Position numbers and translations under genes: made by a program. Below are positions 10,824 to 20,618 of a DNA stretch of 64,000 bases, piece after piece. The DNA is from Porphyra umbilicalis (Eukaryota > Rhodophyta > Bangiophyceae > Bangiales > Bangiaceae). The DNA lies in contig KV919094.1 in the NCBI GenBank assembly GCA_002049455.2, positions 18,703 through 82,702 on the forward strand. Direction: 5' to 3'. Within the stretch, counting starts at the first letter, position 1. Each line of letters begins with the position of its first letter. The notes beneath the pieces are model-generated. The model saw only the letters and a list, made by a program, of their open reading frames with translations, was not told the origin of the DNA and did no database searches.

Positions 10824-11858
10824 CCGCGCGAGGGCGGCGGACCTCGGGGGGATCCACCGTGTCCGCGGGTGGGGGCGCCGGGGCGGGATCCGCGGCGCCG
10901 CCGGGGGGGGGGGGGCGCACCACGGCGGCCGGCGGCGGCGCGTGGGGGGGCGATGGCGCCCGCCGGCGGCGCCGCGGGCGGGCGCGTCAGTGAGCCCCGC
11001 CGCGGCGTGGCGCGGCGCGGCGCGGCGGCGGCGGCGGCACCGAGCCCCCCGACGCGCCGCCGCCGCCACGCCGCCGCCGCGCGCCACACGGGGCTGCGGG
11101 GTCGGCGCTCGCGGCCGCCGCGCCGCCTGACCGCCCCTCGTGACGGGCGGCTGATACGCGCGGCACGGGGTGCGCCGTGGGGGCGGCGGCGCTTCCAGCG
11201 CGCGCACCCGCGGGCCGTGGTTCCCCCCGTGCCTCAAACCCCCTCCACGCGCCTCCGTGACCCGGTCCGGCGCGGCTGCCGTTTTGCGTCGCTGGTCGCT
11301 GCGGGGATGCGGGAAGGCGGACTCGGGGGCGCCGCCCTGTGGGCGACCACCGCCGGGCAGAGGTGCCCACCGGCTCGCGCCGGCGGGAGCGTGCGCCCCC
11401 CGCGCCGCGGCTGGCCCCGCCGTCGGGGGTGGGGGGCTCGGCGCGCCGCGGCCGTCGGGCACGCGTTGGTCCCTGCGGGCGGGCGGGCGGGCGGGCGGGC
11501 GGGCGGGCGGGCGGGCGGGCGGGCGGCGGGCGGGTGCTGGTTGCTGCCGGCAGGGGGGGTGGTGCGGCATCGTGTAACGTGCGCCGCGCCGTGGCGGCAG
11601 GCGTGACGCGGCGATTCGGGAGGGCGGAGGCGGCGACGCGGCGGGCGCGGCCGCGCGCGTGCCAGGGGGGAGTGACGCTGGCGGGGCGGCGGGCGGAGCG
11701 CGGGCGCGGCGGGCGGCGCGGCGGGCGGCGCGGCGGGCGGGGTGCCACGCTCCCGCTGCCGCCGCTGCTGCCGCGCTGCCGCTGCGGCTGCTGCACGGAG
11801 CGTGCCGCGGCGTCGCGGCGCGGGCGCGCGCGCGGGCGTCGGCTGGCAGCAGCGCGGG
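10824..11858. other. GC-rich upstream region of the Cys-repeat gene
   Basis: About 1 kb of very GC-rich DNA with long open frames on both strands that are arginine/proline/glycine-rich and share no motif with any family I know. They are best read as a by-product of composition. It includes the GGGC tandem array annotated separately and leads into the TATA box at 11859. Confidence 0.55.
11475..11536. repeat. (GGGC)n tandem repeat
   Basis: About a dozen GGGC units run nearly uninterrupted, roughly 325 bp upstream of the TATA box. The G-tracts could form G-quadruplexes on this strand; that is inference. Confidence 0.85.
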
Positions 11859-11867
11859 TATAAAAAG
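11859..11867 (+). promoter_or_regulatory. TATA box of the Cys-repeat gene
   Basis: TATAAAAAG stands in otherwise nearly AT-free DNA, 166 bp upstream of the ATG at 12033. The CA- and C-rich sequence between 11880 and 12030 would be the 5' UTR. It is the clearest core promoter in the window and suggests strong or regulated expression. Confidence 0.8.
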
Positions 11868-12032
11868 GGACCCCCCCGAGTGTTCCTGCCGCCCCACCCT
11901 CGCTCCCCACCCCCGCACACACACGCACACACGCGCTTGCACACGCCCCCTTACCCACACACTCGACGTTGCTCTGCTGCGTCGGTTCCCCACCTCCCTC
12001 GTGCCTCTCGCGCCCGCCCCCCCCCCGTCACC

Positions 12033-12650
12033 ATGGCATTCAAGGTGGTCGTTGCCGCCATCGCTGCCGTCGCCCTGACCGCCTCGGCCGCCGTCGCGTC
12101 GGCGGCCAACCTGCCGACCACCGCCGTGCGCACGGGCCTCGGCGCCACGTGCAGCGCGTACGCCAAGTGTGACGCGGGCCTCGTCTGTGAGCACAACAAG
12201 TGCGTCAAGGAGTATGTGCCCGCGGGCAACAAGTGCGGCGGGCCCGTCAAGTGCTACCGCGACGCCTCCTGCGTCAAGGGGACCTGCTTGACGTATGTGG
12301 CCGCGGGGGAGCGCTGCGGCAAGCGCACGGACAACCAGTGCTATGGCGACGCGTCTTGTGTCAAGGGGATGTGCCTCAAGTACGTGGCCGCGGGGGAGCG
12401 CTGCGGGGAGCACACGGACAACCAGTGCTATCACGACGCGTCCTGTGTCAAGGGGACGTGCCTCAAGTACGTGGCTGCGGGTAAGCGTTGCGGGAAGCGC
12501 ACGGACAACCAGTGCTATGGCAACGCGAGCTGCGTTCGCGGCAAGTGTGCCACGTTTGTCGGTGCTGGCAAGAAGTGCGGCGGCAAGCGCAACACGCAGT
12601 GCTTCACGGGCCTGGTGTGCGAGCACGGCACGTGCCGCCGCTCGTACTAG
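12033..12650 (+). CDS. Secreted cysteine-repeat protein (six 4-Cys modules)
   Basis: Unrecognised secreted protein of 205 residues in a single exon. The ATG has an ACC context (CACCATGG) and follows the TATA box by 166 bp. Residues 1 to ~25 form a signal peptide (KVVVAAIAAVALTASAAVASA). The mature part is six tandem modules of about 31 residues, each with four cysteines spaced roughly C-x5-7-C-x5-C-x4-C (24 Cys in all), for example CGGPVKCYRDASCVKGTC. Modules are joined by a near-constant linker such as LKYVAAGERCG. Modules 3-5 are nearly identical at DNA level too, indicating recent tandem duplication, while modules 1 and 6 share a GLVCEH variant. The spacing resembles small disulfide-rich domains such as Dickkopf-type or EB repeats, but I cannot assign a family or function. 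A cell-wall or extracellular role is an inference from secretion and disulfides. Confidence 0.9.
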   Translation: MAFKVVVAAIAAVALTASAAVASAANLPTTAVRTGLGATCSAYAKCDAGLVCEHNKCVKEYVPAGNKCGGPVKCYRDASCVKGTCLTYVAAGERCGKRTDNQCYGDASCVKGMCLKYVAAGERCGEHTDNQCYHDASCVKGTCLKYVAAGKRCGKRTDNQCYGNASCVRGKCATFVGAGKKCGGKRNTQCFTGLVCEHGTCRRSY

Positions 12651-13589
12651 GCGCCTCGGTTGGCGTCGGGGGAACGTCAGAGGACGGGGGTGGACAAGAG
12701 GCTGGGGGGCGGTGCTCAAGACCGCCCGCACCTCAGCCGCAGACGTGGGGGTCACCCCGCACCGGTACGCAACGGTCACTGGTGCGTGGCGCCCTTTGGC
12801 GTGAGTCGTATGTGCATTGCTTGGCGTGTACACCTAGTCTTGTGGCGCACGTTGTCGGCGAGTAGCAGGCGTGCGCGTGCGTATCTTGCTCTGATGCACA
12901 ACGTGAAAGTCACACCTTTCTTGGACAAACATGCGTGGCCACCCGAAGCGTCGGTCCCCGTGCGCCGCGCAGTAGTCCCCAAAACCGACCGTAGTGCCAT
13001 TGTCATTCAAGGACGATTTAGGACGAGTCTGGACCCACAAGAGCGCGTCAACGCTGCCTTGGACGTACCGCCACGCCGGCTTCTGGGTCCGAATTGTTGC
13101 AGTCTGGGCTGGCCGATGGGCTTCACTCACATTGTAGCTCACCGCCACTGCACTGACCTCAGGCCGACCCCGTTGGAAGCGCCTTGACGTGACGGGTCCT
13201 ACGGCCTTGGAGAGCGGCGTGAAGCTTATCGACTCGGGCGGTTCACGAGTGTCCACGTAGTGCTGTAGCGGCTTCTCTGCAGGACCGTGCATTCGTTCCG
13301 CAAGAAATCGCGGCTCTCGCCAACTGAATTGAATAATCTCCGTGCAGTAAGCACGGACACGGTTGCGGTCCCCTGACCAATGAGCACACTCATCTGATGA
13401 TAACAGCCTCTGGCTGGCCAGAAGAATGACGATCTCCTCCTTCCCATTGGCTTGTCACAATACTGAAAAAAGAGTCCTGCATGGAAGGTCGAGGTCGACC
13501 GAGCATTTGTCAATTCAAGAACCTGTGAGTGACTCGTACATAGGTTATTGTAAAATATTCGCTTCTCACCACTAGTGTCTAATCTACCG

Positions 13590-13629
13590 ACCGCATCATT
13601 TGATGCGATTCGCATCAATTGATGCGGTT
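13590..13629. repeat. Palindromic ATGCG repeat, left block
   Basis: CCGCATCATTTGATGCG is directly followed by a second CGCATCAATTGATGCGG palindrome, and the whole block is itself close to palindromic. The same unit appears twice at 14236-14285, so the two blocks may be ends of one ~700-bp element. No target duplication was found. Confidence 0.65.
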
Positions 13630-14235
13630 TTTCTGTCTTCTGCTACGAGAGAATGGCTGCTCCGCTGTTCATTCTGACGGCAGGAACGGGTCCTGCGTAG
13701 GCTTTTTATCCTTGGGGCAGAAGGAGGCCGCCCATAATACATTTCTTCCTGCCCATACAGGCGATGCCGCGGAAGCACCCAGCAGACCATCCTGCCATGT
13801 CCCCCCCTCCCCACGCCCCATACGAAGCAGAGCTCTTCATGAGTTGTCTGGCTCCAGGAGACTCCACATACCCTTTCTATGAGACACAGAGGTGTCCCTA
13901 GGCAGAAAAAACATGCTCGGACAGCCTCCGCACGTCGAACAAGACGAGCACGCGGGGCCCCCACAGTGGCTGTTGCAAGTCCAAATCGAAGTATTTGAGG
14001 GTTCTGGAGGGGGGGGGGGGGGGAGGGCGATGCTCGGCCCCGCTGGCAGACGCCCTCTGAGTGGGCTTTCATACTTCTTTTCATACGAGGGTCATCCTCA
14101 ACGGGTCTTCTTTACGCTGGGCTGACATGGCGACCACCCAGCTCCATGTTGCCGACGAGAACAGCAACAACGTAAGTTTATAGGTGCCAGAAGGGCCGAA
14201 TTCCCACTCAGATGCCCCGGAAACCGCGATTCTGA

Positions 14236-14285
14236 CACCGCATCATTTGATGCGCAGCACCGCATCATTTGATGCGATTCTGCGG
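14236..14285. repeat. Palindromic ATGCG repeat, right block
   Basis: Two copies of CCGCATCATTTGATGCG stand in tandem, matching the unit at 13591. See the left block. Confidence 0.65.
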
Positions 14286-14688
14286 TAGAATAGACACTAG
14301 CCTTGTGGCGCTGAAACGGGCTCAGAAAGCCCTTGCGTGGCACCACGGGTTTGGGACTGCTGCGTAGGTGCCACCGTGAGTGGTACCCGCCGCGGCCAAA
14401 AATACACCCGACATTGGCTCTTGCCGCGGTTGGCACCAGCGGTGTACAGCGCCACCGACGCAGCGGAACTCCCGCCCGCGCCACTATTGGTCCAAGGCGG
14501 AACAGTCTTGCTATAGACAAATCTACAAGGTAAGCGAACGATCAGAGAGGGACGTACAAAAAACAGCTTCGAGCCACAAAACAGTGCGCATCGAACCAAC
14601 TGAGAGACATGGACCTTTGAGTACCAGAAAAGGGAGATGACGGATGGTCAAGGGTACGAGCAAGCGGGCAGCACTACGTTCCAGCAAC

Positions 14689-15699
14689 TCACGCGAAGGA
14701 CCGGCCACCTGGTCCGGGACGGACTACGAGGCCCCGTAACACGTCCTCGTCCGAGACGTTTGTAGCCGCGCCACCTGCACCGCCCATCATGCCCGGCGGC
14801 GGGAACTCATCCAACGGCGAGGCCGGCACCATCGCCGCCGGAGCGACTGAGTGCCACGACTCGTACAGCGTGTTGGCCGGCACTTGGTGCCCACCACCGC
14901 CCGAGTCGAGAGGACGGCCAAAATGTGGTGACGCCGGCAGGTTCATGACGCCTGCATGCGGGTCGCGGGGGTAGCCAAAGCCGCCAGGCCCGATGCGAGT
15001 GCCAGGCGGCAACGCGTTGGCATGGTGTGGCTGCAGTTGATCCAGGGCCATCTGGCTCACCAGCGGGAGCCACGCGCTCGAGCCTTCGGAGGGCGGGGCA
15101 CTGGACTCCGTCAGCGACAAAGCGCGGGAGGGGGGAGGCGCCTCGGGGATGGCCGTACAGCGGTCCACGCTGCCCCGCGAGGTCGTGTTGCGGTGCGCCA
15201 CGCACGGGTGCGGCGGGGGCTCCATATCCCCCAAAAAGGACTCGGGCGGCCCGTCCGTATCGCTCGACACCGAGTCGGCCGACATTCCGTCTTCCGAGCT
15301 GCTCTGGCGCGAGTGACACGACCCCAGCTTCTGGCTGTCCGTGTGGCAGGAGCACGCGTAGGTGATGTTCTGATGGATGTTAACGTCGCCGGTCACGCCG
15401 CTGACTTGGCAGATAGCAGCCGTTTTCGCATCCCCGCCGCAGTTGACCGTCAAGCCGACAGACGCCGCCCGCGTGGTCGCCGAGGACGCAAAGCTGGACG
15501 CCTGTCCTGCGGCAGACGCGGGCATGTCGAAGCGCACGCTGCCACCGCCCTTCATGTGCGGGTCAACATCGTTGGGCATGGCGCCGCCGCCGGTGAGGTC
15601 GCGGTCGATGTCCGGCTTGGAGAGCGCCGGGGCGGCCGTGGACGGGGTAGGTGCTGACGGGGCACGAGTGACCTTGGGATCACCAGCAGGGTGGTCCAT
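14689..15699 (-). CDS. Hypothetical disordered protein, 336 aa
   Basis: I do not recognise this protein. The frame runs from ATG at 15699 to TGA ending at 14689, is intronless and strongly GC-biased like the accepted genes, unlike the surrounding transposon DNA. The protein is rich in Ser, Pro, Gly and Ala. Most of it looks disordered, with a short Cys/His cluster (CSCHTDSQKLGSCH) about a third of the way in and a run of acidic/Ser residues after it (SSSEDGMSADSVSSDTDGPP). No signal peptide or membrane span is apparent. It stands alone between repeats. Composition and a 1-kb uninterrupted frame in moderately GC-rich DNA favour a real gene, possibly a regulatory protein, but the coding claim rests on that only. 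Confidence 0.55.
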   Translation of the reverse strand: MDHPAGDPKVTRAPSAPTPSTAAPALSKPDIDRDLTGGGAMPNDVDPHMKGGGSVRFDMPASAAGQASSFASSATTRAASVGLTVNCGGDAKTAAICQVSGVTGDVNIHQNITYACSCHTDSQKLGSCHSRQSSSEDGMSADSVSSDTDGPPESFLGDMEPPPHPCVAHRNTTSRGSVDRCTAIPEAPPPSRALSLTESSAPPSEGSSAWLPLVSQMALDQLQPHHANALPPGTRIGPGGFGYPRDPHAGVMNLPASPHFGRPLDSGGGGHQVPANTLYESWHSVAPAAMVPASPLDEFPPPGMMGGAGGAATNVSDEDVLRGLVVRPGPGGRSFA

Positions 15700-16623
15700 G
15701 TCGCAGGTCCGACCAAGAGGGAAGCCTCGCCGACTGACACGAGGTCAGTGATGTGTCTTTGTTTCGTCAGCGGTTGGGCTCCGATGCGACGGGTGGACAG
15801 ACACCCTGCCGGCGCCGGGAAAACACCAGGAAAGACCGTCACGTGGCTACGCGACCGGCGCCGAGCCACAAGCAGTGGGTGGTGCACAGACGAGGGCGCG
15901 AGCCGGAGAGACAGACGACGAGCCGCATACAACAGACTCAAAGCTGCCTGGCGAAATGTCCCTTGCAAGCACGAAGAAACAGCCCCGCCAGCTCAACAGC
16001 CACCACCCAGTGGGGCGGGGCGCTGCGCGTGCGCAGTGCACAAAATACACTCAACCGCGCCCGCGAGACCGTTGACGGCGGCCCCCCGTCGCGGCGTGCG
16101 GTGTGTGGCGCGTCCAGGACGGCGTGCCCGGCCGACGCGGGCACGTTTAACAGCCGTCATATGCCAGGAGGTTGGTGATTGCTGGAAAGGGGACTGACAA
16201 GGAGGTCAGACACAAGGCTGCAGTTTGTGTGTTGTGGAGGGGTGGCCGGTTTGCCGGCTGGCAGTTCCGCGTCGCCATCGCGCGGGCCTCCCACGAGGGA
16301 AGCCACGGAAGACCGTTGAGCAGCACCAAGTGTGAACCTGCTGCGTGGACGGCCGAGGGTTGGTCGAGCGAGCCACGCCTCGTTGGCACAGATGCGCACG
16401 AGTGGCCACAAGCCACACTGATTGACGAACAGCCTCCGCCGGCCGAAACAAAACGGCAACAGGCACACTGTTGGCCGGGCAGGGTTAGTCTGCCGTCAAG
16501 GATGATGATGATCCGGTGCATCGTTGTCGTGTGCTGCGGAGAGGACCGGTCATCACACCGTTACGTGAGGAGTGCGACTTGCTCTGAGATGCTAACACAG
16601 GCCCCAACGCTGTAGGTAAGGTG
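15700..16623. other. Intergenic upstream of the hypothetical gene
   Basis: This would contain the promoter of the minus-strand gene ending at 15699. I see no recognisable gene or core promoter element. Confidence 0.5.
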
Positions 16624-16625
16624 TA

Positions 16626-17416
16626 CAGTACGTACCCAATATTATTTGCCCACCCTGGAAAGGCGATTGCGGTCGTCAATGGGATTGGATAATCGGCCTC
16701 TCTGGCCCTGATCTGCCACATTCTGGGGACTTCAGCGTGGAGCGTTCACTCAGTGACCTACGAAGAAACGCCCCCAGCTTGTCACCAGTGGATAGAAACG
16801 CACCAGAACCATCATGGCGGGGCTTCGAAGGACCCCCATCACCCCTCTGCAGGTAGGTGCGATCAAGGAGATGATCGCCAACACACAGTTCAACGGCGAC
16901 ATGGCAACGTCCATCAGCTACAATCGAAGAACGGATGCTTTCGTCGCTACCACCACTCGGGGGTATGGCGGGCTGGCTGACAATGTAAACAGGGGCAGGA
17001 CAAAGGTGGTGAGTGAATGCGAGCTGCCCGCGCTCCGTCTGCTGGAGCAGGACGCCCCCTTCGCCAGTCTGGCAGAAAAAGATGAATCGCACCATGCCGA
17101 GAGCACCAACACTGCTAGAGGGCCCTCCCCCCCCCACTTGTCTTTCCAAACGATGCAGAAGGCCGACAAGGGCCTTGGATTGTCATCTCGTTCTCCTGCC
17201 AAGAATTTTTCTCCTCGTCTGCCAACAAGGACACACACCTCGTGGACGAGGAACAGCGAGTCGGGGACCGACCACTGGGTGTTCGTCTTCCTCTCCGACA
17301 AAGTCTCCTTTGTAGTGCGGCAGCAGCGAGCGCGGTTTGTGTGAGGCCGGTCTCGGCAACCGTGCGCATTGGCACAGATACAGTAGGGGTGGACAAGTAA
17401 TATTGCGTACGTACTG
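16626..17416 (+). mobile_element. 791-bp Tc1/mariner-like element with intact ends
   Basis: Imperfect terminal inverted repeats of about 30 bp begin CAGTACGTACCCAATATTAT at the left. The right end, inverted, matches with a few changes. TA dinucleotides flank both ends (16624-16625 and 17417-17418), the Tc1/mariner/pogo target duplication. It carries a shortened transposase frame. The right-hand TA is also the left TA of the neighbouring MITE at 17419, so one inserted at the other's duplication. Confidence 0.85.
16814..17344 (+). pseudogene. Truncated Tc1/mariner transposase
   Basis: A 176-residue open frame from ATG 16814 lies inside the TIR-bounded element. The N-terminus looks like a helix-turn-helix (RRTPITPLQVGAIKEMIANT, then a Tyr/Arg-rich segment and GRTKVV). 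The C-terminus WVFVFLSDKVSFVVRQQ aligns by eye with the first catalytic block of mariner-type transposases (W..V.FSDES.F), with Lys where Glu/Glu-Ser is usual. The rest of the DDE domain is missing and the frame stops 30 residues later. Family members are ~340 residues, so this is an internally deleted, non-autonomous derivative. The match is by eye, but it is strengthened by the terminal repeats and TA duplications. Confidence 0.7.
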
Positions 17417-17418
17417 TA

Positions 17419-17549
17419 CCGTGCGTTCTCGTTATAAGAGACAGCTGATTCGACTCAATATGAAGAAAAAGTGGCCCACACGGACTGGAATGGAAGACTC
17501 GCGACCCATATTCTTTTGTAAACGATTATCTTATAGCGAGAACGCACTG
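17419..17549 (+). mobile_element. 131-bp pogo-type MITE, copy 1
   Basis: Terminal inverted repeats of about 23 bp (consensus CAGTGCGTTCTCGTTATAAG) are flanked by TA. Four full copies lie in the window at 17419, 19628, 49753 (inverted) and 50514, with near-identical interiors. The CAGT...TTATAA ends are typical of pogo/Tigger elements. This copy has CCGTGCG at its left end. Confidence 0.85.
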
Positions 17550-17644
17550 TATTACAGCCGTTCTCCCAAATATCCCGCCCTCCAACAGTTGCAAAAGAGT
17601 TCCGAATTGGCCTCTACGACCCCGCAGAGGCCGATTTGAAACTC

Positions 17645-18270
17645 ATTCCCTGGCCTTTAGGACAGGGTGCTCTCAAAGTGTGGTGATGCACACATTTACT
17701 TAGATCACGGGACTTGCTCTCCGTTTCAGAGGTGGCAGTCTGCATTCGTGTCCTCAGGGCGTGTCGACGTTGGAAGGGTCACGATGACGCTAAAAGCGAA
17801 TAGAGTTACGTGGCTGAGAAGGACTGTCCTGCCACCAGGGTCACAGGGCCCGGACGGTGCCTGCCCCCCTACCACCCCCCACCGCCTAGAGTTGGGCGCG
17901 GCGACCGCGCGCAGCGACTACGGGGGTTGAACGCGCCCGCGATGACCCGTGGGTGATCGTGCCTGCGCGCCGGCTTCTGTTGCGGCGGCCCGTCGGCCTG
18001 CCATCTACCGGCGCGGTTAGAGGTGCGCTGCGCGGCGGAGTGAAAGCCCCTCCCGTCGGCGTCGCGCGACGCCGGCGAGCCGCCGCCGCTGCGGTGCCGG
18101 CGGCGGCACCTTTTTTCCCGCCCCACGTTTCCCCGGCCACGGCAAAGTGGCTGTACGTGCCCCCGTGCGCGCTCGCGGCTATGGAGTCGGCCAGCGTGCC
18201 CGGTGTCGCTGCGTCGCCAAGCGGGCCACCGCCCTGAAGGCCAGGGTATTGCACGCACGTGCCTGGAATT
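17645..18270 (+). mobile_element. GC-core repeat family, copy 1 (~626 bp)
   Basis: This is one of three full copies (others at 20619 and 27831). The left end is CCCTGGCCTTTAGGACAGGG. The right end carries the inverted CCCTGGCCTT motif as GAAGGCCAGGG, then TATTGCACGCACGTGCCTGG. The middle is a GC-rich core of about 350 bp. No transposase is encoded. No clear target duplication was seen, so the transposon class is undecided. Confidence 0.8.
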
Positions 18271-18328
18271 AGCAACAGTTGGAGTGCGGGATCTTTGGGA
18301 GAACGGCTGTAATTGGAATCGGGTAATC

Positions 18329-18360
18329 CAGTGCGTTCTCGTTACAAAAGAATCGTGTAC
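18329..18360 (+). mobile_element. Fragment of the 131-bp pogo-type MITE
   Basis: CAGTGCGTTCTCGTTACAAA and the next ~10 bp match one end of the MITE in inverted orientation, then break off where the TA-flanked element at 18363 begins. Confidence 0.65.
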
Positions 18361-18362
18361 TA

Positions 18363-18990
18363 TGGTGCGTGTCCCAAAAATGAGACATCGCGGTTTTTTC
18401 TTTTTTTCTCGGCCCACTGGCCTTCTGCAACGGTCCGATAATGTAATGTGACCCACTCGGTCCCACTGTGCTTCCAGAACAGCCCCTGACAGTGTTAGCA
18501 GAGGCGGCACATCATGACGTGTCATGGGGGAAAGTGTCATTCATTGCAACTTCGACAGGTGACGATCACGCGGCCCAATCAAATGCACAGATACTAGAGC
18601 AGGAATGTGCTGACAATTTGTGCACCAAGAAAAGGGCACCACCTTACCAATAAAAACGTGAAAAAGACCCCCATGTAGCCCCCTGTGAGGAAAACACGAT
18701 TTGGGACACCCCTCATCGAAGCTCCAGTTAGCACATGAGCTTTGGCGTTGCAAACCTTTAACCCCAAGAACCTGAAAAAGACTGGCTCCAAGATCGTGGC
18801 TATCTGAGAGGTCCACAGAACAGGGCCCACGGGCGGGTATTAAGGAGTTGTCAGCCAAGCACGCGTCGGGAGAGGCTCTTTCCATGGAGGCCAGCCGAGA
18901 ATTTTCTCGTACCCCACGCCGCCTGCCCCCGTGCAGTGATGTGTCAGTCCTTCAGAAAACGCGCATGTCTCATTTTTGGGACACGCACCA
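18363..18990. mobile_element. 628-bp Tc1/mariner-type non-autonomous element
   Basis: Terminal inverted repeats of about 28 bp, beginning TGGTGCGTGTCCCAAAAATG, are flanked on both sides by TA (18361-18362 and 18991-18992). No transposase frame lies inside. It appears to have inserted into or next to the MITE fragment at 18329-18360. Confidence 0.8.
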
Positions 18991-19627
18991 TAGAGAAGAA
19001 GATCTGAGATCACCAAAATGTGCACGGCAAGAAAGAAAGAATCATTTTTTTCGCGTAAGTAGGATAGTGTGATCCTCAAGCTCAGGGGACTAGACACTAG
19101 ACGGGTGCCCCTCCCACACTGTCTGCGTCGGTGGTTGCGGCTGCGACGTCAGCTTCTGCTTCTGCAGTGGCCTCTGTTTTACAGCGACAGTGATCCCGAG
19201 ACTGCCTGGCCGCCGTCCGTCTTCGTACAGTCATTATTCGGTTAAATCCGTCACCATTTGTTTACAGTTCCGGACAGTACTTAGATTCCTCTGGCTCGAC
19301 TTGCGATCGGCTGCCGTGAGGTCATTTCAATACTACTGGGAAGAAAGAGAAGTACGAAAGACAGCATTTACGGTGAACTCGGACAAGATAAAATCCAATT
19401 TTACTTGCCTTCGCAGAACCTGATCACGCAAGAGTGTGCCTCGTACCGACCCACCATGCCCCATCACTCTTCATCCTCCGCCCCAGCTAAAACCACGTCA
19501 TCCGTCACATCGATGGCCTCAACATCGGTCTCAGCCACCACCCAGCGACGCATCACCTGCGCATGGTCTTGACCGCTGACACTCTCGAACTCGCGCTGCA
19601 GCGTCGTGTTGGCCATCACGGCTACTA

Positions 19628-19758
19628 CAGTGCGTTCTCGTTATAAGAGACAGCTGATTCGGCTCAATATGAAGAAAAAGTGGCCCACACGGACTGGAAT
19701 GGAAGACTCGCGACCCATATTCTTTTGTACACGATTCTCTTATAACGAGAACGCACTG
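19628..19758 (+). mobile_element. 131-bp pogo-type MITE, copy 2
   Basis: Full copy with CAGTGCGTTCTCGTTATAAG ends and TA flanks, nested inside the pogo-like element 19228-20085. Confidence 0.88.
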
Positions 19759-20030
19759 TAAAGAAGACACGTCCAAGTTTTCGTTGTCAGCAACAGGCTG
19801 AACGTCATCAGGCTGGCGTCTCAGCTCAGTGTTGGCCCTGTTGGGCAGGCAGTCCGCCTTGAGGCAGACCGGCGCGCAATCTGCGCTGGCAATATTGCGT
19901 TCCATTCCTGCAGGATGAGCTCGGATTTGTGTAAGTTGCTCCTACCTGAGAGTAAGTTCAAAAGGTCGTCCGTAAATGTGATTGCAGTCCACATTCCCCT
20001 TTCTCTCGGCGCCTGTGGTGCGTTCTTCGG

Positions 20031-20061
20031 CCCGGTTATATCCACTGTGGATATAACCGGG
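20031..20061. repeat. 31-bp near-perfect palindrome
   Basis: Arms of 15 bp (CCCGGTTATATCCAC and its complement) are separated by a single base. It lies just inside the right end of the pogo-like element. Confidence 0.85.
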
Positions 20062-20319
20062 ACGGATATAACAGAAGAATGACTGTACTTCCCACCCCTC
20101 CCGCCCATGGGGCGAAGCCACGCGTTTTCCTCTTCAACCTCTGTGGGGTCGTACTTGAAGCATGCCAAGGCAGCTTTCGGTCTGTGATTGATTGGTTCCA
20201 TTCAGCCCCAGAGCAGTTCACAAGGATCGCCGCCAGTCCGAAGGGGGTGCTACATAATTACGGAACAAATAGATTCGATTACGATGGGTGCTACCTGTGC
20301 TTGTGCCCGCCCCCAAAAG

Positions 20320-20360
20320 GGGCGTGATTAGGGCGTGATCGGGCGTGATCGGGCGTGACA
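20320..20360 (+). repeat. Short tandem repeat GGGCGTGAT(T/C)
   Basis: Four near-identical 10-bp units stand in tandem in a non-coding stretch between transposable elements. Confidence 0.75.
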
Positions 20361-20618
20361 TGCCCACACGCCCCGGGTTTGGGGGCGTGAAGCATAAGCC
20401 TACTGTGGAGCCGGAAAAAACTTATTTCCGGTCGCTGCATTCATATTGTAGCCCACCTGTTCCTGCGTGCCTGCGCAGAGCCCCTTGCAGCGTGGGCGCA
20501 CGCAATGGCCAGCGTCCCATGTGTTGGGAAGGTAACTGGTGCTACCAGCCAATGGGAGCGTCCCCTTAGCACTATTAGCGCCAGCCAATAGATTCAGTTC
20601 GTTTCATGCGCATCGGTG

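Larger units (their letters stand above)
12651..14688. other. Intergenic, no gene recognised
   Basis: About 2 kb without a recognisable gene. Two clusters of palindromic ATGCG-type repeats (13590-13629 and 14236-14285, annotated separately) bracket ~600 bp that include a poly-G run near 14008-14025. A minus-strand open frame at 13596-14084 shows no domain. Confidence 0.55.
19228..20085 (-). mobile_element. 858-bp deleted pogo-like element carrying a nested MITE
   Basis: The ends are imperfect inverted repeats of about 25 bp (CAGTCATTATTCGGTTAAAT at the left; the right end, inverted, differs at about five positions), with TA on both sides (19226-19227 and 20086-20087). The 131-bp MITE at 19628-19758 is nested inside, splitting a minus-strand frame. 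Reading that strand, the sequence before the MITE and the acidic tail after it (ending near 19465) look like the C-terminal end of a pogo/Tigger transposase, so this is probably an internal-deletion derivative. The transposase assignment is tentative; the ends are clear. Confidence 0.75.
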
